Shown one piece after another: positions 17,448 to 26,032 of a DNA stretch of 64,000 nt. This DNA comes from Mariniflexile jejuense (GTDB lineage: Bacteria; Bacteroidota; Bacteroidia; Flavobacteriales; Flavobacteriaceae): assembly GCF_042675665.1 (NCBI RefSeq), contig NZ_JBHTJI010000001.1, positions 1,426,001 to 1,490,000 of the forward strand, in the 5' to 3' direction. A program made the translations under genes and the position numbers. Each line of letters starts with the position of its first letter. Within the stretch, counting starts at the first letter, position 1. Below the pieces are notes generated by a model. It saw only the letters and a list, made by a program, of their open reading frames with translations, ran no database searches and was not told where the DNA came from.

Positions 17448-17476
17448 AAAGCTCTAAGGTAACTTAGGGCTTTTTT
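17448..17476. terminator. bidirectional terminator between DUF1573 gene and aspartyl protease
   Basis: The hairpin AAAGCTCTAAG / CTTAGGGCTTT with a 4-base loop is followed by TTTTTT on the + strand. The stop codon of the minus-strand protease gene (17464-17466) lies within it, so it can serve both converging genes. Confidence 0.75.
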
Positions 17477-18813
17477 GTTAATGGATTTTCTAATTTAAAA
17501 TTAAAAGTTAATTCATTTCCATTTCTATCTACTATTAATCGAATGCGTTTACCACTATCCTCATGAAATTCTTGTATTAATTGCTGTAAAGTAAATTGAT
17601 AAGATGCTTTACTGTTAATACTTACTATAATATCGCCTTTTTGTAATCCTACTTTTTCTGCAGGCGAATTTTCTCTTAACTCTACAATAATATATGCAGG
17701 TTTTAAAGAAAATTTATAGGTTGTTTCAAGCACTACTTTAGTATTATTTGCTACATCATCATTTCTTTCCAAATTAGATCCGTTTGAAGCTTTAATATCT
17801 AATTCTTTAATAAGCCTAACACCATCATGGGCTAGCTCAATTCCGCTTTTATTGTAACTAAATTTTTCTTTAAAAAATGAGTTCTTATTTAGAGTTACTT
17901 TAGCTTTTTGATAATCGAAAATTAAATTAAATCGTTTTAAAACATTTCCTGCTAAACTACCATTACGGTCTTTAACCATTCTAGCAAATAACACAGATGT
18001 ACTATCTGGATATGCAACATTGGCGTTTTTTAAAACAAAACTTTTTAAATGAAGTGCATCAATTGTTGTACGTTTTCCATAAATACTTCCGCTTAACCCA
18101 TGACCTAAAAAATCATTAAAAAACATGTCACTAGATTTAATTCCTAATGAATCGTTTTCAAAAAGCCACAGCACATCACTGCCGCCAGAATCTATAAGTA
18201 GTTTTACTGGTATTTCTTTGTTTTTAATAGTTACTTCTGTATTAATGTAAGGTTTACTGTTATGAAATTCTAAATTAAAAGTTTCACATTTTTTACACTT
18301 CTTATAGCGATATACTTCTGGCTCTGTCAACTTTAAATACTTATTTGAGTAATTAATTTCAACTATTAAATCTTTAAAAATATCATTACCTATAATACCA
18401 TGAACAGGAAACCCCAATTTTGGAGCTAAATTCAAATTAGCATCATAAATAGCATAAAGCTCTTGGTTTAACTTTATGGCATCACCAATTTTAAGAATAT
18501 TATTACTTGATTTTAAAGCTTCAACCTGCTCGCCTTCACCCAAACCTCTTAAAAAAATAGATTCGGTATTTTTAATTTTCAAAGTATCAGAAACATTTAA
18601 AAAATTAAATATAATGGGCTTACTAACGCCTGTATCTAATAAAAAAGACAATGTTACACCATTAATTTCAACAGGTATTATAATAAGATTATTAATAAGT
18701 TCAAACCTAACTTTATCTGATTTATGCTTGTTTTGAACAGTAAATTTTCCCTGAGAAAACACAGGATTATTCAAGAAAAAAAATACTATTACAAAAAACA
18801 CAAACCTTTTCAT
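17464..18813 (-). CDS. exported two-lobed aspartyl protease-like protein with PDZ domain
   Basis: A 449-residue protein with a signal peptide (residues 1-20, FFFLNNPVFSQG). Two retropepsin-like lobes follow, each with an active-site-type motif: LLDTGVSKPII near residue 59 and LLIDSGGSDVLW near 206. A C-terminal PDZ domain (about 370-445; NSPAEKVGLQKGDIIVSINS) closes the protein. The two Asp motifs in one chain could form a pepsin-like active site. It is periplasmic or outer-membrane associated; substrates are unknown. It diverges from the aminotransferase at 18996. Confidence 0.85.
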   Translation of the reverse strand: MKRFVFFVIVFFFLNNPVFSQGKFTVQNKHKSDKVRFELINNLIIIPVEINGVTLSFLLDTGVSKPIIFNFLNVSDTLKIKNTESIFLRGLGEGEQVEALKSSNNILKIGDAIKLNQELYAIYDANLNLAPKLGFPVHGIIGNDIFKDLIVEINYSNKYLKLTEPEVYRYKKCKKCETFNLEFHNSKPYINTEVTIKNKEIPVKLLIDSGGSDVLWLFENDSLGIKSSDMFFNDFLGHGLSGSIYGKRTTIDALHLKSFVLKNANVAYPDSTSVLFARMVKDRNGSLAGNVLKRFNLIFDYQKAKVTLNKNSFFKEKFSYNKSGIELAHDGVRLIKELDIKASNGSNLERNDDVANNTKVVLETTYKFSLKPAYIIVELRENSPAEKVGLQKGDIIVSINSKASYQFTLQQLIQEFHEDSGKRIRLIVDRNGNELTFNFKLENPLTKKP

Positions 18814-18995
18814 GTATTTACATTTATTTGATTTTTATTTATTAGAAATTATAAGTGCTAAAATTATGGTAAGCAACTAGGGTTTACATGTCTATAATTT
18901 ACAAATCTTTACAATACTATGCTTAATTTAGTTTATATTTTAAATAAACTTTAAGATAATTTTCTCAACTTTGCGCCTTATAATTTTTTTAGTAA

Positions 18996-20186
18996 ATGCC
19001 AACTATATCAAGAAAAGGGCTTTTAATGCCTGAATCTCCTATTAGAAAATTAGTTCCTTATGCAGAACAAGCAGTTAAGGATGGAAAATCTATATACTAT
19101 TTAAATATTGGACAACCCGATATTAAAACACCCGAAGTTGCCTTAAAAGCCGTAAGAGAAAATGATGTTGAAATTCTTTCTTACTCGCGTTCTGAAGGTT
19201 CTGATGCCTACAGAAAAAAACTAGCAGCTTACTACAACAAGTACGATATAAAAGTATCTCACAACGATATTGTTGTAACAACAGGTGCTAGTGAAGGCTT
19301 ACTATTTTTATTTAGTAGCATTATGGATCCGGGAGATGAAGTTATTATTTCAGAACCTTTTTATGCTAATTATATTGCATTTTCAACATCGTCTGGCGTA
19401 AATGTAGTACCTGCTGTTTGTACTATTGATGATAATTTTGCACTACCATCCATAGAAACCTTCGAAAAATTAATTACACCAAAAACCAAGGCTATTCTAA
19501 TTTGCAACCCAGGCAATCCAACAGGTTATTTGTATTCAAAAGAAGAAATAGAAAAATTGGCTGCCTTGTGTATTAAGCACGATTTATTTTTAGTTGCCGA
19601 TGAAGTTTACCGTGAGTTTGTTTACGATGGCAACACCCACTACTCCATTATGCAAGTTGATGGTTTAGACGAACACGCCGTTGTAATAGATTCTGTATCA
19701 AAACGATACAGTATGTGTGGCGCACGTGTAGGCTGTTTGGTTTCAAAAAATAAAACTGTTTTAAAAACCGTACTGAAGTTTGCACAAGCACGCTTAAGTC
19801 CGCCAACATACGCACAAATTGCCAGTGAAGCAGCTTTAGATACACCTCAAAGTTATTTTGATGATGTAATTGAAGAATATGTAGAAAGACGCAACACACT
19901 TATTACCGAATTACAAAAAATTGATGGTGTAAAAGTAGCAAAACCAAAAGGCGCTTTTTATTGCATTGTTGAGCTTCCAATAAAGAATTCCGACGATTTT
20001 GCGCAATGGCTTTTGGAAAAATTCAATATAAATGGTGAAACTGTTATGGTTGCACCTGCTGGTGGGTTTTATTCAACACCTGGTTTGGGCTTAAACCAAG
20101 TGCGTATTGCATACGTACTTAACAAAGAAAGCTTAATTAAAGCGGTACATATTTTAAAAGAAGCTTTAAAAGTTTATAAAGACTAA
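18996..20186 (+). CDS. PLP-dependent class I aminotransferase
   Basis: A 396-residue fold-type I aminotransferase resembling aspartate/aromatic aminotransferases (subgroup I-gamma). The N-terminal IGQPDIKTPE, the substrate-domain ICNPGNPTGYLYS, the cofactor DEVYREFVYDG and the PLP lysine motif SVSKRYSMCGARVG are visible, with a C-terminal Arg in LNQVRIAYV for the substrate carboxylate. The amino acid substrate cannot be fixed from sequence; the cysteine after SKRYSM recalls aspartate- or methionine-linked enzymes. No obvious pathway neighbour. The start at 18996 fits the family. Confidence 0.9.
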   Translation: MPTISRKGLLMPESPIRKLVPYAEQAVKDGKSIYYLNIGQPDIKTPEVALKAVRENDVEILSYSRSEGSDAYRKKLAAYYNKYDIKVSHNDIVVTTGASEGLLFLFSSIMDPGDEVIISEPFYANYIAFSTSSGVNVVPAVCTIDDNFALPSIETFEKLITPKTKAILICNPGNPTGYLYSKEEIEKLAALCIKHDLFLVADEVYREFVYDGNTHYSIMQVDGLDEHAVVIDSVSKRYSMCGARVGCLVSKNKTVLKTVLKFAQARLSPPTYAQIASEAALDTPQSYFDDVIEEYVERRNTLITELQKIDGVKVAKPKGAFYCIVELPIKNSDDFAQWLLEKFNINGETVMVAPAGGFYSTPGLGLNQVRIAYVLNKESLIKAVHILKEALKVYKD

Positions 20187-20212
20187 ACAATTAACAAAAA
20201 TAAAAATATTAT

Positions 20213-20299
20213 TTGGGCGTTACCACAAGGGTCGGGCTTTACGTTGCAATCTTTTTTTCGTGCCTCAAAAAAGGATTTCCACTTCAATCCCTAACGCAA
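20213..20299 (+). repeat. dispersed flavobacterial intergenic repeat, copy 2
   Basis: It runs from TTGGGCGTTACCACAAGGGT to CAATCCCTAACGCAA, with an internal inverted pair of CTTTTTTTC and AAAAAAGGATT. It is the shortest copy and gives the clearest view of both ends. It sits between the aminotransferase and murB. Confidence 0.7.
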
Positions 20300-20327
20300 A
20301 AAACACGTTCCAAAAACAAAAACAATA

Positions 20328-21341
20328 GTGACTATTCAACAAAACATATCTCTTAAACCTTTTAACACCTTTGGTATTGAAGCTAAAGCAAAACATTTTG
20401 TTAGCGTTTCTACAATTGATGAATTAAAAAAGGTGCTAGCATTAAAAAACCACCCTAACAAACTAATTTTAGGTGGTGGCAGCAACATGTTACTCACCAA
20501 AGATTTTGATGGTTTGGTTATCCACATTAACCTAAAAGGGATAGAGATTGTTAGTGAAGATAATGACCATGTTTATGTTAAAGCCCAAGCAGGCGAAGTT
20601 TGGCACGAGTTTGTAATGTGGTGTATTAATAACAATTTTGGAGGTATTGAAAACTTATCATTAATTCCAGGTAATGTTGGTACTGCACCTATCCAAAATA
20701 TTGGTGCTTATGGTGTTGAGCTGAAAGATATTTTTGAGTCATGTGAAGCCATGTCTATCGAAACCACTGCCAAAAAAACCTTCAACAAACAAGAATGTCA
20801 TTTTGATTATAGAAATTCGGTTTTTAAACAAGAAGCTAAAGGGCAATTCATAATTACTAGTGTTACATTCAAACTTACCAAACGCAATCATCAACTGCAT
20901 ATTAATTATGGTACAATTGCTTCTCAATTGCAAGAAATGCAAATTGAAAACCCTACCATTCAAGATATTTCAAAAGCAGTAATTTATATTCGCGAAAGCA
21001 AACTACCAAACCCAAAAGTTATTGGCAATAGCGGTAGTTTCTTTAAAAATCCATTAGTTTCAAAAGAACATTACAACAAGCTACTTCAAAATTTTGAAGA
21101 TATGCCAAGTTACCCAGTTTCGGACACCGAAGTAAAAATACCAGCAGGTTGGCTTATTGAAAAAGCAGGCTTTAAAGGCAAACGTTTTGGCGATTATGGT
21201 GTTCATAAAAATCAAGCTTTAGTACTCGTAAACTATGGAAATGCCAAAGGTTCAGACATTTTAAAACTTTCAAAACTAATACAAAGTACTATTGAACGTT
21301 TATTCGAAATTTCAATAGAAGCCGAAGTAAACATCTTATAA
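20328..21341 (+). CDS. murB: UDP-N-acetylenolpyruvoylglucosamine reductase MurB
   Basis: A 337-residue flavoenzyme that reduces enolpyruvyl-UDP-GlcNAc to UDP-MurNAc in peptidoglycan synthesis. The FAD-binding KLILGGGSNMLL and GIENLSLIPGNVGTAPIQNIGAYGVE segments (the type I MurB signature), the FDYRNSVFK motif and the catalytic-type GNSGSFFKNP with Ser are present. The start is GTG at 20328, giving (V)TIQQNISLKPFNTFGI as in relatives. It lies just downstream of a dispersed repeat, so its promoter may lie within or after that element. Confidence 0.97.
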   Translation: MTIQQNISLKPFNTFGIEAKAKHFVSVSTIDELKKVLALKNHPNKLILGGGSNMLLTKDFDGLVIHINLKGIEIVSEDNDHVYVKAQAGEVWHEFVMWCINNNFGGIENLSLIPGNVGTAPIQNIGAYGVELKDIFESCEAMSIETTAKKTFNKQECHFDYRNSVFKQEAKGQFIITSVTFKLTKRNHQLHINYGTIASQLQEMQIENPTIQDISKAVIYIRESKLPNPKVIGNSGSFFKNPLVSKEHYNKLLQNFEDMPSYPVSDTEVKIPAGWLIEKAGFKGKRFGDYGVHKNQALVLVNYGNAKGSDILKLSKLIQSTIERLFEISIEAEVNIL

Positions 21342-21356
21342 TACCAAAGAAATTTC

Positions 21357-21364
21357 TAACTTTG
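21357..21364 (+). promoter_or_regulatory. -7 promoter box of the ECF sigma/anti-sigma pair
   Basis: TAACTTTG, 43 bases before the TTG start at 21407 and just after murB ends at 21341. It fits the housekeeping consensus. Confidence 0.45.
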
Positions 21365-21406
21365 GAATTATTAAACAGTTTGTTTTCAATTTAAAACCTA
21401 TTCATC

Positions 21407-21937
21407 TTGATTTCATCTATAGAAAAAGAAATCGTTACCTTACTGGAACGTGGCGATAAAAAAGCCATTACTTTGCTGTATGATAACTATGCAGATGCCC
21501 TTTACGGTGTTATAAAAAAAATTATAGCAGATGATGATACGGCTCAAGATGTACTTCAAGAAAGCTTTATAAAAATTTGGCGCTACGCTAAAAAATACGA
21601 TGCTAGTAAAGCAAAATTATTTACATGGCTTTATAGAATTGCCTATAATACTGCTATTGACAAAGTTAGGTCGCAAAAAAATAAAGATGGTAAAGAAGTC
21701 CAAATTGAAAAATCTACCGTATATAAAATATCTGCGGACGAATTAAATCAGGATGTGATGGACATGCAAAAGCACCTTGGTAATTTGGACGAGAAATATC
21801 AAATAGTAATAAATGCACTCTTTTTTGAGGGCATGACACAACAAGAAGCCAGTGAAGAACTCGATATTCCACTGGGTACTATAAAATCGAGATTAAAGAT
21901 TGGATTGCGTGAATTGAAAAAAATTTATAATCCTTAA
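21407..21937 (+). CDS. ECF RNA polymerase sigma factor
   Basis: A 176-residue ECF sigma factor. Region 2 (YDNYADALYGVIKKIIADDD, TAQDVLQESFIKIWRYAKKY) and region 4 (LDEKYQIVINALFFEGMTQQ, EASEELDIPLGTIKSRLKIG) are intact. The start is TTG at 21407, since no ATG occurs in frame before region 4; relatives begin with the equivalent of IEKEIVTLLERGD. It is followed after 11 bases by an RskA-type anti-sigma factor. Unlike the locus at 7026 no outer-membrane receptor is attached, so the stimulus is probably sensed by the anti-sigma factor itself. Confidence 0.92.
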   Translation: MISSIEKEIVTLLERGDKKAITLLYDNYADALYGVIKKIIADDDTAQDVLQESFIKIWRYAKKYDASKAKLFTWLYRIAYNTAIDKVRSQKNKDGKEVQIEKSTVYKISADELNQDVMDMQKHLGNLDEKYQIVINALFFEGMTQQEASEELDIPLGTIKSRLKIGLRELKKIYNP

Positions 21938-21948
21938 TTAAAAATGTC

Positions 21949-22734
21949 ATGAATGCGAAAATAACTACTTTTTTAAATTCTGGCCTACTAGAAAAATATC
22001 TATTGGGTGATACCACTGCTGCCGAAACAGAGATGGTTGAATCTTATATTTCAAAATATCCAGAAGTACAGAATTATTACAACACTTTACAATACAATTT
22101 AGAAATAGTTGCTAAAAGTAATGCTGTTGAAGCCCCAAAGAACATCTTAAATTCTATTTTAGATGAACTTGATGAAGCACCAGTTGTACAATTAAATACT
22201 ACAAAAAATAACAAATCTTGGTACAAATTTAGTATCGCTGCTAGTGTTGCTGCCTTTATGTTTGCTAGTGCTTCCTATTTATACTATCAAAACCAAAAAT
22301 TAAGCGAAGAAAACCAAGTTGTGGTTGATGAAATTTTCGATTTACGTAGTGATATTGAAGCTAACAATAAAAAGTTAGATAAAGTTATGGATCAATTTTT
22401 AGAACTTAACGACCCAAATACTTATAAGTACATAATGCAAGGTAATAACCGTGCAAAAAATTTAAAAACAGTTGCTTACATAAACCCAAAAGAAAAAACA
22501 TCTATGATTGATGTAGTTTCTTTACCAGAATTACCAGAAGAACAATGCTACCAAATTTGGGCAGAATTACAAGGCAAAATGGTAAGTTTAGGTATTTTAA
22601 CTGAAGCTGACAGACAGTTAAGAGTAATACCATATACTGAAAACGCCTTAGCTTTAAATATTACAATAGAACCTAAGGGCGGAAATACCAGAGCATCTTT
22701 AAACAATATGGTAGCCGAAATAAATTTACAATAA
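21949..22734 (+). CDS. RskA-like anti-sigma factor
   Basis: A 261-residue single-pass membrane protein. The N-terminal about 80 residues (LEKYLLGDTTAAETEMVESY) are a zinc-less anti-sigma domain, a membrane segment lies at about 95-112 (FSIAASVAAFMFASASYLYY), then a coiled coil (LSEENQVVVDEIFDLRSDIE) and an anti-sigma-K periplasmic domain (LPELPEEQCYQIWAELQGKM ... LALNITIEPKGG) follow. It pairs with the ECF factor just upstream. A strong terminator at 22756 closes the two-gene unit. Confidence 0.9.
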   Translation: MNAKITTFLNSGLLEKYLLGDTTAAETEMVESYISKYPEVQNYYNTLQYNLEIVAKSNAVEAPKNILNSILDELDEAPVVQLNTTKNNKSWYKFSIAASVAAFMFASASYLYYQNQKLSEENQVVVDEIFDLRSDIEANNKKLDKVMDQFLELNDPNTYKYIMQGNNRAKNLKTVAYINPKEKTSMIDVVSLPELPEEQCYQIWAELQGKMVSLGILTEADRQLRVIPYTENALALNITIEPKGGNTRASLNNMVAEINLQ

Positions 22735-22755
22735 ATTAATAACAAAACACCTAAA

Positions 22756-22793
22756 TAAAAAGCCTCGTTTATCAAGATAAACGAGGCTTTTTA
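22756..22793 (+). terminator. intrinsic terminator after the anti-sigma gene
   Basis: The stem AAAAAGCCTCGTTTATC / GATAAACGAGGCTTTTT with a 2-4 base loop is followed by a T-rich tail. Confidence 0.88.
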
Positions 22794-22851
22794 TTGTTTT
22801 AATATTTAAACACATACAAACAAACTTTTATATATTTTGGGGTAAATAGCT

Positions 22852-22859
22852 TATATTTG
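22852..22859 (+). promoter_or_regulatory. -7 promoter box of the 22880 operon
   Basis: TATATTTG, 20 bases before the ATG at 22880. It follows the terminator at 22756, so a new transcription unit begins here. Confidence 0.55.
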
Positions 22860-22879
22860 CACAAAATTTAATTTATCAC

Positions 22880-23083
22880 ATGAAACTTCTTTTAATAACA
22901 TTTGCTTTATTAGGATTAGGAATTGCAGGAATTGCAATAAAACTTTGGGCCAAAAAAGACGGAAAATTTTCTGGCACTTGTGCAAGTCAAAACCCAATGC
23001 TTAATAAAACAGGGGAAAATTGTGGTTTTTGCGGAAAAACTCCAGACCAATTTTCAAATTGTAACGAACCTCAACACTCTTAA
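22880..23083 (+). CDS. Cys-rich single-pass membrane peptide, NqrM-like candidate
   Basis: A 67-residue protein with one N-terminal membrane segment (about residues 2-22; LLITFALLGLGIAGIAIKLW), a positively charged stretch, then a soluble tail with four cysteines, C34 (FSGTC), C48, C51 (CGFC) and C61. The architecture, membrane helix then K-rich turn then GxC and further cysteines, resembles NqrM (DUF539), which supplies iron for the NqrD/NqrE centre. The window carries a full nqr operon but no other NqrM. The Cys spacing differs from the gammaproteobacterial form, so this is an inference. It is the first gene of an operon with a glycosyltransferase, ECF sigma and Nramp-like gene. Confidence 0.6.
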   Translation: MKLLLITFALLGLGIAGIAIKLWAKKDGKFSGTCASQNPMLNKTGENCGFCGKTPDQFSNCNEPQHS

Positions 23084-23089
23084 TTTTTT

Positions 23090-24202
23090 ATGAGTTTACT
23101 TGATTTTGTGTTCTACAGTTTTATTACTGCAGTAGGTATTCAAGTTGTGTTTTTTATAGCTTTCTTTGGAAAATTTGCATTTTTAAAACCAGAAAAAAAA
23201 TCTCAAAAAAACATTGATATTTCAGTTATTATTTGTGCAAAAAATGAAGCTGAAAACCTTAAAAACTTCTTACCATCCGTATTAGCTCAAAAATACCCTA
23301 ATTTTGAAGTTGTTTTAATTAATGATGCATCTACCGATGATACACTTGATGTTATAGAAGCCTTTGCAGCAGAACACAATAACATAAAAATTGTAGATGT
23401 TAAAAATATTGAAGCCTTTTGGGGCAATAAAAAATACGCTTTAACCCTTGGTATTAAAGCATCAAAATACAATCATCTTTTGTTTACAGATGCAGATTGT
23501 AAACCCCTTTCAAAATATTGGATACAAGAAATGAGTTCTTGTTTTAATAATGAAAACAGCATTGTTTTAGGCTACGGTGGCTATTCAAAAATTAAAAAAT
23601 CGTTTTTAAATAAGCTTATTCGCTTTGAAACCTTAGTTACAGCGGTTCAATATTTTTCATTTGCAAAAGCAGGCATACCATATATGGGTGTTGGCAGAAA
23701 TTTGGCTTATACTAAAGAAGAATTTTTTAAAGCTAATGGATTTATAAATCATATAAAAATACGTTCGGGCGATGATGATTTGTTTATAAACCAAATTGCT
23801 ACCAAAAACAACACAGCCATTTGCGTAACAGAAAATAGTTTTACACAATCGCTACCAAAAACAACTTTCAATAACTGGATTAAACAAAAAAGACGCCACA
23901 TTTCAACAGCGAAATATTATAAATTAAAGCATAAAATTTTATTGGTTTTACTTTATTGCTCGCAGTTACTGTTTTGGCTTTTTGCTACTACCTTGCTTGT
24001 TACAACATTTAAATGGCAAATTGTTGTAGCCTTGTTTGCTACAAGAATTATACTTTACTACACAATTTTTGGCGCTTCAGCAAAAAAATTAGGAGAAAAA
24101 GACCTTGTTTTAATACTTCCGTTTTTAGAAATTTTTCTAATTATTACACAATTAACTATCTTTATAAATAATCTTATTTCAAAACCCAATCATTGGAAAT
24201 AA
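23090..24202 (+). CDS. family 2 glycosyltransferase, membrane-bound
   Basis: A 370-residue GT2 enzyme. An N-terminal membrane helix (about 5-27) is followed by the GT-A domain: ISVIICAKNEAENLKNF, NDASTDDTLDVI, the DxD-type LLFTDADCKPLS and a QxxRR-like acceptor motif in IKQKRRHISTAKYYK. Two or three C-terminal membrane segments follow (about 283-365). The QKRRH signature and membrane helices suggest a processive or lipid-linked transferase acting at the inner membrane. Donor and acceptor sugars are unknown. It is 6 bases after the Cys-rich peptide gene, and its end overlaps the sigma gene by 10 bases. Confidence 0.85.
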   Translation: MSLLDFVFYSFITAVGIQVVFFIAFFGKFAFLKPEKKSQKNIDISVIICAKNEAENLKNFLPSVLAQKYPNFEVVLINDASTDDTLDVIEAFAAEHNNIKIVDVKNIEAFWGNKKYALTLGIKASKYNHLLFTDADCKPLSKYWIQEMSSCFNNENSIVLGYGGYSKIKKSFLNKLIRFETLVTAVQYFSFAKAGIPYMGVGRNLAYTKEEFFKANGFINHIKIRSGDDDLFINQIATKNNTAICVTENSFTQSLPKTTFNNWIKQKRRHISTAKYYKLKHKILLVLLYCSQLLFWLFATTLLVTTFKWQIVVALFATRIILYYTIFGASAKKLGEKDLVLILPFLEIFLIITQLTIFINNLISKPNHWK

Positions 24203-24738
24203 AAGAAGCTATTAAACGTGCCAAGGAAAACGACCAAAAAGCGTTTAATTTTTTGTTAGACACCTATTGGGATGATGTGTATGGTTTTCAACTAAAACGC
24301 ATTCAAAACGAAAATGATGCAGAAGATATAACTATCCAAACATTTTCTAAAGCTTTTGATAGAATTGAAACTTTTGATGAAAATTTCAAGTTTAAAACGT
24401 GGTTAATAACCATTTCAAAAAACATTCATATTGATTTACTTCGGAAGGAAAAAAACTCTATTTCGCAAGTTATTTCAAATGATGACAAATCGGTATATCA
24501 AATTTTAGATGAATCGCCTTCACCTGAAGATGAACTTATTACCGAGCAACATTTAGCAAAATTACTTCGCGATATAAAAAAGTTAAAACCGCATTATCAA
24601 GAAATAATCAATTTGCGTTACTTTCAAGAATTGAGTTATAAAGAAATCTCCATTCAGCTTAAAGAACCTATAAATAACGTAAAAGTAAAGTTGCTTCGGG
24701 CAAAAAAATTATTGGCAGAAATTATTCAGGAACAGTAA
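24193..24738 (+). CDS. ECF RNA polymerase sigma factor
   Basis: A 181-residue sigma factor with region 2 (LLDTYWDDVYGFQLKRIQNE, DAEDITIQTFSKAFDRIETF, FKTWLITISKNIHIDLLRKE) and region 4 (LKPHYQEIINLRYFQELSYK then EISIQLKEPINNVKVKLLRA). The start is TTG at 24193 overlapping the glycosyltransferase gene; no in-frame ATG precedes region 2. No anti-sigma factor adjoins it. It is translationally coupled to the transporter at 24740 (one base between stop and ATG), so it may be controlled by operon expression rather than by a dedicated anti-sigma factor. Confidence 0.9.
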   Translation: MEIKEAIKRAKENDQKAFNFLLDTYWDDVYGFQLKRIQNENDAEDITIQTFSKAFDRIETFDENFKFKTWLITISKNIHIDLLRKEKNSISQVISNDDKSVYQILDESPSPEDELITEQHLAKLLRDIKKLKPHYQEIINLRYFQELSYKEISIQLKEPINNVKVKLLRAKKLLAEIIQEQ

Positions 24739-24739
24739 A

Positions 24740-25984
24740 ATGATTACTAAACTAAAAAACCTAGGTCCAGGTATTTTGTTTGCGGGTGCAGCCATTGGCG
24801 TATCGCATTTAGTACAATCTACACGTGCTGGCGCCGATTTTGGTTTAGGCTTGGTTTGGGCATTACTTTTAGTAAACGTGTTTAAATATCCATTTTTTCA
24901 ATTCGGTCCGCGTTATGCAACTGCAACTGGCGAAAGTTTATTAGATGGTTACAAAAAATTAGGCAAAGGTGTTTTAGCAACCTACTATGCTTTAAATTTA
25001 GCTACCATGTTTACCATTCAAACTGGTGTAACTATTGTAACTGCAGGTTTAGCTTATACCCTTTTTGGCGATTTAGGTAGTTTTACTATTGGAAATAAAG
25101 TTATTACTAGTACCGAAATATACACCATTATTATCCTTATTATTTGTTTACTATTATTGGTTTTAGGAAAATATAAACTATTAGACAGGTTGATGAAAAT
25201 TATAGTCATTACACTAACTATTAGCACCATAGTAGCCGTAAGTATGGCATTATCAAATAACACACAACCACTTTCCTTTAAACAAATACTACCAAGTAAC
25301 AGTCTTGAAATTGCTTTTTTAATAGCCTTTATGGGTTGGATGCCTGCGCCTTTAGATGTTTCCGTTTGGCAATCGCTTTGGGCTATTGAAAAAAATGAAA
25401 CTACCAAACAATACACACCACAATCGGCTTTATTTGATTTTAATATTGGCTACTTAAGTACCATTGTAATTGGTATTGGGTTTCTGCTTTTAGGCGCTTT
25501 GGTTATGTTTCATAGTAACGAGGCTTTTAGTAGTTCGGCAAGTGTATTTTCAAGTCAGTTAATAAGTATGTACACCAAAAATTTAGGGAATTGGGCATAC
25601 CTAATTATTGGTATAGCTGCCTTTACAACCATGTTTAGTACTACGTTAACAACGCTAGATGCTTCACCAAGAGCCATGTCAAAAACCACTACCTTGCTTT
25701 TTAAAAACGCATCAAAGCTTAATTATTCCTTTTGGATTACTTTATTAACCGTAGGAACCATTTTTATATTTTTATTTTTTGCCTCAGAAATGGGCTTACT
25801 TATTAAGGTCGCAACCATTTTATCCTTCATCACAGCACCATTTTATGCCATAATTAACTACATCCTAATATCAAGTAAACACACACCAAAAGAATGGCAA
25901 CCTTCAATGAAAATGCATGTTTTTAGTTGGTTAGGTATCTTGTTTTTATTAGGATTTAGCATCTGGTATCTAGCAACTTTATAA
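24740..25984 (+). CDS. divergent Nramp-like membrane transporter
   Basis: A 414-residue protein with about 11 membrane segments and the overall pattern of Nramp (SLC11) transporters, including the LGPGILFAG start. The metal-coordinating motifs differ: in place of DPGN in helix 1 there is GAAIGVSHLV (about residues 16-25), and helix 6 reads MPAPLDVSVWQ (from M201) rather than MPHN. Loss of the Asp/Asn and of the helix-6 metal Met context argues against classical Mn/Fe transport. Similar divergent Nramp-like proteins are known in bacteria with unknown substrates. It is the last gene of the 22880 operon. Confidence 0.8.
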   Translation: MITKLKNLGPGILFAGAAIGVSHLVQSTRAGADFGLGLVWALLLVNVFKYPFFQFGPRYATATGESLLDGYKKLGKGVLATYYALNLATMFTIQTGVTIVTAGLAYTLFGDLGSFTIGNKVITSTEIYTIIILIICLLLLVLGKYKLLDRLMKIIVITLTISTIVAVSMALSNNTQPLSFKQILPSNSLEIAFLIAFMGWMPAPLDVSVWQSLWAIEKNETTKQYTPQSALFDFNIGYLSTIVIGIGFLLLGALVMFHSNEAFSSSASVFSSQLISMYTKNLGNWAYLIIGIAAFTTMFSTTLTTLDASPRAMSKTTTLLFKNASKLNYSFWITLLTVGTIFIFLFFASEMGLLIKVATILSFITAPFYAIINYILISSKHTPKEWQPSMKMHVFSWLGILFLLGFSIWYLATL

Positions 25985-26007
25985 CTTAATTTTAAAAGAA
26001 TACTTCG

Positions 26008-26015
26008 TATCTTTG
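26008..26015 (+). promoter_or_regulatory. -7 promoter box of lipA
   Basis: TATCTTTG ends 17 bases before the ATG at 26033. A GTG in frame at 26015 overlaps the box and so is not the start. Confidence 0.55.
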
Positions 26016-26032
26016 TGCTTTATTTTAAAGAC

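Noticed and set aside
26015..26032. Longer LipA N terminus from GTG at 26015
   Set aside because: The GTG is the last base group of the TATCTTTG promoter box, and relatives begin near the ATG at 26033.
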